39,210 bases of DNA from an uncultured Alphaproteobacteria bacterium (lineage in GTDB: Bacteria > Pseudomonadota > Alphaproteobacteria > HIMB59 > GCA-002718135), in the NCBI GenBank assembly GCA_902600225.1, contig CACKIH010000011.1, positions 1 to 39,210 of the forward strand, written 5' to 3'. Under the pieces are notes generated by a model. That model saw only the letters and a list, made by a program, of their open reading frames with translations. It searched no databases and was not told the origin of the DNA. Position 1 is the first letter of the stretch. Every line of letters starts with the position of its first letter. Positions 33,610-39,210 of the stretch are shown here, one piece after another. A program made the translations under genes and the position numbers.

Positions 33610-36008
33610 TAAGTATTCTGTGATGAAGTTTGATTATAAAATCCTTGCCACTCTGCATTTACAAAATGAGATGGTAGGTATTCATCGTTAGTGAGTTTTA
33701 CAACTAAGCCTTCATTACGAGATTGTATAGCAAACTTAAAGTTGCCATCTTCTAAATTAACTCCGTTTACTGTGCCTTCTCCAACAACTGCGCCATTAAA
33801 TACTTCTGTAGTAGTACTTCTATTTTTAGGCGTTATCTGTACTTTAAAATGTCCGCTATTATCAAAGCCTACACTCCAGTTACGTATTTGTAATCTACCT
33901 TCTTTTATGTTGGTTCTACTTCTTTGACCTCCACCTAATGCTAAGTATTGTTGCGAGAACTCATATTCAAAAGTGTATTTCTCACCTATAAAAAACTTAG
34001 TTGATGTTTGGTCGCCTGTAAGTACTACTGTGTTTTGTCCAGTTGCTGCAGATACAGGTACTATTATTTGCCCAGCAATCGTAGAACTTCCAGAAACATT
34101 TCGGGTAACTACTTGCATATCATTATAGATTGTATACGGCAGAGTAATTGTAGTTTGATTAGTACCAGCATTATAACTTTTAGATAAACCTGTAGTAGCT
34201 TCATTCACTTTCATATCTAAATGCGTAAGATATGTAGCGTCTGTATCTACAATAGCTGGCGCTAGTTGTTGCTTTACAATATGTACGCCATCAGTTCTTT
34301 GTACTAATAAAAATAAATCTGTTTCTATAAAATCACAGTTTAGAATTGTAGTATTAGCTGCAGCGCCATAAGTAAACTTATGCCATGCACTTTGTAACTT
34401 TTGATTATTTGCAATATACCATTGATAACAATACAAAGCGTTTTGTTCATCACTTGAAAGTACAGCTAGAAAATTTTCATTAGTTGCTATTGCAAGTTTA
34501 AAAACATTTTTAGGAATATATTTAGGAACAGCTGCAGTAATATCATCTGCATCGTTTGTATCACTATCCGCATCAACATAATATTCTCTCATACCTGTAA
34601 AGCTTCCTTTATTGAATGCGAAGAATACATTTCGTCCAGCTGATACTGGTTTTGCATTTAGTGAACTTTCAAATTCAGTTGTAGCATTTATTACAATATT
34701 TGATGGAGTTAGTATGTTTGCTCCAGACATAACAAATTGTGTTTGGTCAGAAAACAAAAGTAACTTTTCATCAAAAGGTATAGCGTGTCTTAGATTAGAA
34801 ACTTTTACATGAGATACATTTACATCTATTGGGTCGCTATCTAATATTGTTGTTACAGTTTCCGGAAAGAACTTAAAGAACTCCCCGGCTCTTGACATAA
34901 CAATAGCTTCACCAGCAATAAAACCTAATCTATTTCTGTGAAAGAATATGTCAGACATTTTTTGGCCAACAAACGAAGGCTCTGGAGCAGAAGTTAAATC
35001 TCCTACTACTCTGCTTCCATATTCAGAAACAGTAAAGTCTATGCCGCTTATTGTATAAGTATGTCCATTAGCTGGAGTAAATCTAAAGTTTCCGTCTGCT
35101 TGTCTTATTAATAAGTGTGGTAATGTAGCAACATCAAGGCTGTCTTGTAATCCAGACTTTTGACATTCTTGAAAGAAACCCTCATCGTTGTTTCCCCCGG
35201 ATACATACTTTACATAATAGTTATCAAAAGCATTAGAATTATCTCCTGTAATCTCTACTTCAAATCCATTTACTGCTTTAGTTGGTAAGTCAGAAAACTT
35301 TTGAGCTGAACCTTTAATTACTTGTGATGCTTGATTACCAAAACCATCTGTAGCTTTAATAGTAAAATCTGATGCACTCGAGAAGTGTATATCTGAACCT
35401 AAGTCAGTAATAGTAAATCCAGATAGAGAACCAATTTGACTTACAAGTTGGTCTACAATTTCAGTTGTTTGATAAGCTGAAGGAGTATTCGTGGTTGTAT
35501 AAGTATAAGTAGTTCCATTAATAATAATATTGTATTCAGTTTGTGTAACGCCTTGAAGAACAGAGTATACAGCTTCAAATGGACGAGCTGCAGTTACTGC
35601 ACTATCCATAGCTACAGTTTTATTTTTATTAATTATAAAAGTATTGTCAGCTACAGTTAATGCTTCAAAAGTATCTTTAGCATTACTTTCATTTAAGTAT
35701 GCAGTTCCCGAAGGTTTGTTTACTGTGTATTGAGTTCCGTCTATTCCGTAAACTTCAATGTCATTTGTTGTAATAATTACGATGTATCGCTCGTTACTAT
35801 CTCTATTAATAGTATGAATAAAAGGATTAGTAAGAGTTGAGCTAGATACTTTTTTAATAAACTCTGAAGGAGTTCTTTTCTTTAAACCTTCTACTACACT
35901 AGCAATACCATTTGTTTGACTTTCTGCTTGAGAACCTAATCTTAAACTTTCGCTTTGTTGTGAAACTCCATTAATTAGGTTTGGTATAGAATGATTTATT
36001 AGTGGCAT
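33609..36008 (-). CDS. Tail tubular protein B (T7 gp12-like)
   Basis: The 799-aa protein begins MPLINHSIPNLINGVSQQSE, the typical start of T7 gp12-like nozzle proteins (SIPNLINGVSQQ). The middle contains GQKMSDIFFHRNRLGFIAGE and LLLFSDQTQFVMSG, both standard for the family, and the C-terminus has beta-rich segments. It forms the tail nozzle below the gp11 ring. It is joined to tail tubular A by a 1-bp overlap. Confidence 0.92.
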   Translation of the reverse strand: MPLINHSIPNLINGVSQQSESLRLGSQAESQTNGIASVVEGLKKRTPSEFIKKVSSSTLTNPFIHTINRDSNERYIVIITTNDIEVYGIDGTQYTVNKPSGTAYLNESNAKDTFEALTVADNTFIINKNKTVAMDSAVTAARPFEAVYSVLQGVTQTEYNIIINGTTYTYTTTNTPSAYQTTEIVDQLVSQIGSLSGFTITDLGSDIHFSSASDFTIKATDGFGNQASQVIKGSAQKFSDLPTKAVNGFEVEITGDNSNAFDNYYVKYVSGGNNDEGFFQECQKSGLQDSLDVATLPHLLIRQADGNFRFTPANGHTYTISGIDFTVSEYGSRVVGDLTSAPEPSFVGQKMSDIFFHRNRLGFIAGEAIVMSRAGEFFKFFPETVTTILDSDPIDVNVSHVKVSNLRHAIPFDEKLLLFSDQTQFVMSGANILTPSNIVINATTEFESSLNAKPVSAGRNVFFAFNKGSFTGMREYYVDADSDTNDADDITAAVPKYIPKNVFKLAIATNENFLAVLSSDEQNALYCYQWYIANNQKLQSAWHKFTYGAAANTTILNCDFIETDLFLLVQRTDGVHIVKQQLAPAIVDTDATYLTHLDMKVNEATTGLSKSYNAGTNQTTITLPYTIYNDMQVVTRNVSGSSTIAGQIIVPVSAATGQNTVVLTGDQTSTKFFIGEKYTFEYEFSQQYLALGGGQRSRTNIKEGRLQIRNWSVGFDNSGHFKVQITPKNRSTTTEVFNGAVVGEGTVNGVNLEDGNFKFAIQSRNEGLVVKLTNDEYLPSHFVNAEWQGFYNQTSSQNT

Positions 36009-36613
36009 TAGTAAGAAGAACCTTTGTCATTTCTGTTAATGATGTAGTAACTATCGTGATTGTTAAAGATACTATGGTCTGCAGTATCCATCTCTTCTTG
36101 TTTTAAAATAGCTAGTGCGTTTGCTTCATCTCTAGCTTGGAAACCATGTAAAGTATTTGCACCTAGTAATCTGTCTTGGAAGACACGAGCTGCCCGTATT
36201 GTTATATACCTTCTTGCGTTTTCTGGTAACTCAGTAAAAGGTAAAAACAAAATAACCTTTGCATCTAGTGCTTGGTCAAAGACATAAGTATTTTCTTTTT
36301 TATTAAATAGAAAACTGCCTCTCTTAATTACATCGTAGGTAGTAACATTATATTTATTAATATCTAAATCTACTCGCATAATATTATCTGCAAGTGGTAT
36401 TTTGTTATCTGTGTCTCTACTTAATGTATAATCATAAAAACTATTGTAATGCCAGCCAGCTGATTGAACTTCTCTACTAATTTCCGTTAATAAATTTTTA
36501 GCTTGAGTTGCATCTATTGGTAAAGTTCCTGATAAAGAATTGACAGGCGCTTCACCTATTGCTGACAAAATAGTATTTACTGCTTCTAATTCAGTTGTAC
36601 TTGATTGTGCCAT
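36008..36613 (-). CDS. Tail tubular protein A (T7 gp11-like)
   Basis: The 201-aa protein carries the gp11 pattern: ELEAVNTILSAIGEAPVNSL followed by AKNLLTEISREVQSAGWHYN and RRYITIRAARVFQDRLLG. It forms the dodecameric ring between portal and nozzle and attaches the tail fibres. It follows the capsid gene after a terminator hairpin. Confidence 0.92.
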   Translation of the reverse strand: MAQSSTTELEAVNTILSAIGEAPVNSLSGTLPIDATQAKNLLTEISREVQSAGWHYNSFYDYTLSRDTDNKIPLADNIMRVDLDINKYNVTTYDVIKRGSFLFNKKENTYVFDQALDAKVILFLPFTELPENARRYITIRAARVFQDRLLGANTLHGFQARDEANALAILKQEEMDTADHSIFNNHDSYYIINRNDKGSSY

Positions 36614-36665
36614 AAAGAAAAATGGCTAGCTCCGTAGTTCCCCATTTCGGTTCACGGGAGCTAGC
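36614..36665 (-). terminator. Terminator hairpin between capsid and tail tubular A
   Basis: GCTAGCTCCGT (36625-36635) pairs with ACGGGAGCTAGC (36654-36665), an 11-bp stem with one bulged base and an 18-nt loop. On the minus strand ATTTTTCTTT follows directly. T7 also places its terminator Tphi after the capsid gene, where partial read-through sets capsid above tail expression; the same role is likely here. Confidence 0.85.
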
Positions 36666-36678
36666 ACTTATATAAGAC

Positions 36679-37632
36679 TTATGATGTTTTGATTTCTACC
36701 GCAGACTCTGGTCTTAAGATACCATGTCCATACGCTAGCTTACCAACCATCAATGTACCCTGTCTACGTATGTCGTATTCAGATTCCATTTTAAGGTCTT
36801 TTAATTTTACAGTTCCAACTGCTGACTTATGGAATACTACACATTGAGTTGTTGAGAAATTTCCTGTGTAAGTATTATTCTGGCCAGCTGTAGAAGCACC
36901 AGATTGGTCTGTAAATGCAGTAGCAGCAGTATTGCTTTTCACAATATTGATACCAGCTACTTTTAATACTGAACCATCTGCATAGACACCATTCTGTCCG
37001 CCAAAGTCTCTATTCAAGATTTTGTCGTTTTGTACTAAGTTGTAGTATAAGTTTGGAGTCATTACAGCAAATCTATCTTCTGCTGGAACATTGTCATTAT
37101 CTAAATCTTCAGCCGCTTCAAATATAGAAGTAATTAAACTTGCTGCATTTGTATCAGCGTCTGCGTCAGTAATAACATTACCACTACCTGTACCATTCGT
37201 AGTAGCGCTGCTTCTTGCAGCTAGTACTATTAGTTGTAACAAGTGTTGGTCGATTTTATTTGCGAGTGCTTCACCCATTTCTTTTGAATAGATACTTCTA
37301 TAATCGAAGTGTGCTTTAGCCTCGTCTAGTTCCGAGATGAAACTGTGCGAGATAAGTAAATCGTCTATAGTAATAATCTTTTCATTTTGTTGGATTACTT
37401 GTCCAGTAATCTCATTTCCCGGAGTGTGATATTCTGCACTAGCTGCTCTCCCAAATACTGGGAATTGAGCTGACTTGCCTTGCGAAATAGAACGTACCGA
37501 AGTCATCGGTAACATTTTATTTTGCTTAGCAAAAGCTGCTAATACTTCACCGGAAAATAATTTAAGAAACAAGGCATTATCATCACCCGTATTATTAGCT
37601 TTACCAAGAAAGCTTACAGTAGCGTTAGCCAT
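36679..37632 (-). CDS. Major capsid protein (T7 gp10-like)
   Basis: The 317-aa protein has the T7-type HK97-fold capsid sequence: NALFLKLFSGEVLAAFAKQN, SVRSISQGKSAQFPVFGR, the TIDDLLISHSFISELDEAK segment and the C-terminal MESEYDIRRQGTLMVGKLAY. It builds the icosahedral head. AAGGA lies about 10 nt upstream of the ATG. Hairpins lie on both sides, making it a separate high-expression unit. Confidence 0.95.
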   Translation of the reverse strand: MANATVSFLGKANNTGDDNALFLKLFSGEVLAAFAKQNKMLPMTSVRSISQGKSAQFPVFGRAASAEYHTPGNEITGQVIQQNEKIITIDDLLISHSFISELDEAKAHFDYRSIYSKEMGEALANKIDQHLLQLIVLAARSSATTNGTGSGNVITDADADTNAASLITSIFEAAEDLDNDNVPAEDRFAVMTPNLYYNLVQNDKILNRDFGGQNGVYADGSVLKVAGINIVKSNTAATAFTDQSGASTAGQNNTYTGNFSTTQCVVFHKSAVGTVKLKDLKMESEYDIRRQGTLMVGKLAYGHGILRPESAVEIKTS

Positions 37633-37688
37633 ATTTTTATTTCCTTATAATAAAAAGTTAATTGTCATTCTCTACGTTTTCCAAAGTT

Positions 37689-37748
37689 GTCTCTCGCAAG
37701 AGGCTAAAGATAATAATATAAGAAAGCACCCCTCTAATAAGAGGTGGT
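37689..37748 (-). other. Hairpins in the capsid gene leader
   Basis: CCTCT-AATA-AGAGG (37731-37744), with flanking ACC/GGT pairs and one bulge, directly follows the 86-aa gene. On the minus strand GCTTTCTTAT comes next, so it may be a weak terminator or an RNase processing site. A second small hairpin, CTCT-CGCA-AGAG, lies at about 37691-37702, inside the capsid mRNA leader. Confidence 0.5.
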
Positions 37749-38008
37749 TACGTTTTCCAAGAACGAAGCGCCCAATAAACAGGCGATAGATTTTTCTGAC
37801 CTTTTACTTTTGCTAAGATAGCAGAATGTCTAGCTATAAAACTTTTCTTTCTAGCTGGTATATTCTTTTTGATTGTCATGTTGGCATCACCAAATCTTAT
37901 TGTCTTGATGTTGCCTGTAGATTTATCTTTTACAAAGACTTTAAATTTTTTATTACCCTTAATTTCCCTAATAGGTTTATTAAGTGGTTTGTTTTCCTTT
38001 GCGCTCAA
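37748..38008 (-). CDS. Small basic phage protein with NPARKKSF...YWA-like motif
   Basis: The 86-aa protein contains KKFKVFVKDKSTGNIKTIRF, NIPARKKSFIARHS and a C-terminal PVYWALRSWK. A common small protein of marine phages has the pattern GD-x-NM ... NPARRKSFRARH ... YW-x-x-x-x-W (DUF6321-like, from memory). This copy lacks the Cys residues seen in that pattern. Function unknown. It is the last of four tiny basic genes upstream of the capsid gene, so a head-assembly role is possible. Confidence 0.7.
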   Translation of the reverse strand: MSAKENKPLNKPIREIKGNKKFKVFVKDKSTGNIKTIRFGDANMTIKKNIPARKKSFIARHSAILAKVKGQKNLSPVYWALRSWKT

Positions 38009-38138
38009 TTTTTAATGCTGCTCTGTGTGCTTGATTAAATGTTTTTCCATCACGCATCATTGCATTCATTATAGCCATATGCTGTTTAGAATGATGTTTA
38101 CTGTGAATTTTTAATTTATTTTTATCTGATTGTTTCAT
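37980..38138 (-). CDS. Tiny basic phage protein (52 aa)
   Basis: The protein reads MKQSDKNKLKIHSKHHSKQH and continues with MAIMNAMMRDGKTFNQAHRA, then a Lys-rich end. The 'SKHHSKxHMxxMxxxMxxGxxFxxAHRAA' pattern occurs in small phage proteins. The ATG overlaps the stop of the preceding gene (ATGA), and its 3' end overlaps the 86-aa gene by 29 bp. Function unknown. Confidence 0.65.
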   Translation of the reverse strand: MKQSDKNKLKIHSKHHSKQHMAIMNAMMRDGKTFNQAHRAALKIERKGKQTT

Positions 38139-38281
38139 GTTTTTATTTTTAAAGTTTTTCTATTCTTTTTAGGAAAGCCAGCTTGCATATTTGAATAGGC
38201 GCTAGCTGTAATAGAAGATTTCTTTTTACTTCTACTAATACCTAATCTTTTTCTTCTATTTATATTTTCGTATAAAGACAT
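38135..38281 (-). CDS. Tiny basic phage protein (48 aa)
   Basis: The protein begins MSLYENINRRKRLGISRSKK and continues ITASAYSNMQAGFPKKNRK. The 'SLYENIxxKR' start is shared with small conserved proteins of marine podo- and myoviruses. It begins directly after the stop of the 33-aa gene and ends with an ATGA overlap, so translation is coupled. Function unknown; the strong positive charge suggests nucleic-acid or capsid-interior binding. Confidence 0.65.
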   Translation of the reverse strand: MSLYENINRRKRLGISRSKKKSSITASAYSNMQAGFPKKNRKTLKIKT

Positions 38282-38383
38282 TTACTTTTTAATTTTCAAA
38301 GCCTGTTTTTTCTTTTTAGCAATAGCAATAGCTGCTTGTTGCTTCATCTTTTTTGGTTTTGATTTTCCATAATGTTTTGGCAT
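38282..38383 (-). CDS. Tiny Lys-rich phage protein (33 aa)
   Basis: The protein reads MPKHYGKSKPKKMKQQAAIA and ends IAKKKKQALKIKK. The ATG at 38383 is preceded by GGAG 8 nt upstream, a good ribosome binding site, which supports that it is translated. It starts 2 bp after the holin-like frame ends and touches the 48-aa gene. Function unknown. Confidence 0.6.
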   Translation of the reverse strand: MPKHYGKSKPKKMKQQAAIAIAKKKKQALKIKK

Positions 38384-38385
38384 AA

Positions 38386-38764
38386 TTATTCTCCGGGTTT
38401 AGGTTTCTTAAGTTTGTCTGCAATTTTTTCAGAACTTCTACCAAGCGTATAACCTCCAACTCCTATAGTTAGTAAGGTCCATAGCGCATCTGGTAAATCT
38501 AATTGTATGCCAAAGCCAAAAAGAGCATTTGCATACGGAACTATTAAATAATTGTTTGCTATAATTATAATAGCAATCATCATAAGTAATGGACGCCACG
38601 AACGAGCAATCCAACTTAGAAATTTCTTTCATCTCTCCAGCTAACGCTTGTTCTTGTATCTTAGCTTTTATTCTGTCTTTTTCTTCTTTGCTATCTACTA
38701 CTTTATCTACTGTTTTAAATAATGCAGATATAATAGGAGAAGCAGCTCCTAATAACTGTATCAT
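38386..38764 (-). pseudogene. Holin-like gene (GTA holin 3TM type) with a one-base reading-frame break
   Basis: The N-terminal frame starts MIQLLGAASPIISALFKTVD at 38764 and reads to about ...GEMKEISK near 38620. The C-terminal half is in the +1 frame: WIARSWRPLLMMIAIIIIAN, LPDALWTLLTIGVGGYTLGR, SSEKIADKLKKPKPGE. Removing one T from the TTT at 38620-38622 joins them into a protein of about 125 aa with the 'WRP ... ANNY ... GLGGY-x-x-GRS-x-EK' pattern of three-transmembrane holins. It could be a true mutation, a sequence error, or less likely a programmed shift. A holin makes the pore that times lysis. Confidence 0.6.
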
Positions 38765-38877
38765 TAGAATATGATTGTTAGGAGTACTAATATGAACATA
38801 ACGCCAGCAATCCAAATTAGATTTTGATTATCTGGTTTTACAAAGTTCCAAAATGTTTTTAGTTTATCCCAAAGCAT
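38764..38877 (-). CDS. 37-aa single-span membrane protein
   Basis: The protein begins MLWDKLKTFWNFVKPDNQNL and ends in a transmembrane segment IWIAGVMFILVLLTIIF. Its stop overlaps the holin-like start (TAATG), and its start lies inside the scaffold gene end by 14 bp. A tiny membrane protein encoded just before a holin could be a holin partner or antiholin; this is inferred from position. Confidence 0.55.
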   Translation of the reverse strand: MLWDKLKTFWNFVKPDNQNLIWIAGVMFILVLLTIIF

Positions 38878-39210
38878 TTGACCTCTTTATTTTTTCTTCA
38901 ACTGTCTTTCGATACGCAGTATCTACTTGGTATCTAGGGTCGTTGATTGCTGCTACTATTTCAGCGGTTGATTGAAAAGCACTTGTAGGCTGTGCTTGCT
39001 GACCTTGAAGTAGGTTCGGTGGCACGCCTACAGAATTATCATATCGAGCTTTTAGTCCAGAGACAGCCATCATAGCTTCTTCTACTGAACCATTCTCAAC
39101 TATGTTATTGAAAGTACTTACTTCAGCATCTGGTAAATTCTGTGCCGCCCAAGAAGTTATCTTCTCATAATCAGCATTACTACCAGCTGCAGATTTTATT
39201 TGTGATACGT
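38864..39210 (-). CDS. Capsid assembly scaffolding protein (T7 gp9-like), C-terminal part
   Basis: The frame is open to the right edge; 114 C-terminal residues are visible: SAAGSNADYEKITSWAAQNL, PDAEVSTFNNIVENGSVEEA, AVSGLKARYDN and FQSTAEIVAAINDPRYQVDT, ending KIKRSNALG. This matches the C-terminus of T7-type scaffold proteins, which bind the capsid protein and leave the head before packaging. Order (scaffold, then capsid) agrees, but here lysis and tiny basic genes lie between them. Confidence 0.82.
   Translation of the reverse strand, partial: VSQIKSAAGSNADYEKITSWAAQNLPDAEVSTFNNIVENGSVEEAMMAVSGLKARYDNSVGVPPNLLQGQQAQPTSAFQSTAEIVAAINDPRYQVDTAYRKTVEEKIKRSNALG

Larger units (their letters stand above)
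14799..39210 (-). mobile_element. Prophage of a T7-like podovirus (left part), integrated at tRNA-Leu
   Basis: From the tRNA-Leu repeats to the right edge every protein gene is on the minus strand and the order is that of T7-like late genes read right to left: scaffold, capsid, tail tubular A and B, internal virion proteins, tail fibre, small and large terminase, then an integrase directly at the attachment site. GC and codon use resemble the host, as known for SAR11 phages. RNA polymerase, replication genes, portal and the right attachment site are not in the window, so the right end is unknown. The left boundary is placed where tRNA identity ends, 14799-14810. Confidence 0.88.

Overview
The window joins a bacterial chromosome segment (about 1-14,800) to the left part of an integrated podovirus-type prophage (about 14,800 to the right edge). 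Very low GC, short intergenic gaps, overlapping genes, and the host gene set (guaA, rlmE, an RND pump, a LOG protein, icd, alaS, recA, dksA, a DUF3553 gene, moaA, nadK) suggest an alphaproteobacterium of the SAR11/Pelagibacterales type. The single-Cys DksA, the DUF3553 protein and a GTTC-N7-GTTC motif upstream of recA fit this. The assignment is an inference from sequence character, not from a database search.

Host part: guaA (partial) and rlmE run leftward. A periplasmic adaptor and RND transporter pair, a LOG-family hydrolase and icd run rightward. alaS and recA run leftward, with a clear terminator after recA. dksA, DUF3553, moaA and nadK form a tight rightward cluster, and a small VOC-family gene converges on nadK.

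Junction: a 55-bp copy of the 3' half of a tRNA-Leu gene (14755-14809) and a complete tRNA-Leu(UAA) gene (14984-15068) lie 228 bp apart. Between them are 33-bp direct repeats and several TGCGAC motifs. A tyrosine integrase starts directly beyond. I read this as the left attachment site of a prophage integrated at tRNA-Leu.

Prophage part, all on the minus strand. Read in the direction of transcription (right to left): scaffold C-terminus, a small membrane protein, a holin-like gene with a reading-frame break, four tiny basic proteins, a hairpin, major capsid protein, terminator, tail tubular A and B, gp13-like, gp14-like, gp15-like and gp16-like internal virion proteins, and a T7-type tail fibre. 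Next come two tandem copies of a 'short fibre + small acidic partner' cassette, small membrane and lysis-type genes, and small and large terminase. The last section is a lysogeny-type block: a 37-aa basic protein, ArdC-like anti-restriction protein, a 71-aa protein with a structured leader, a GC-rich structured RNA candidate, a 54-aa protein, a winged-helix-like protein and the integrase. The T7-like order is complete for the late genes. RNA polymerase, DNA replication genes and portal would lie right of the window.

Most interesting points: (1) an undescribed-looking structured RNA at about 17079-17410, 46% GC in an AT-rich setting, with a pseudoknot and nested hairpins; (2) its promoter carries a 15-bp LexA-type motif that differs at one base from the one upstream of host recA, which could tie the prophage to the host DNA-damage response; (3) a cupredoxin-like domain with His-Cys-His-Met copper ligands inserted in the tail fibre; (4) the duplicated fibre cassette with a conserved middle and diverged ends; (5) a promoter/operator motif repeated before three genes of the lysogeny block.
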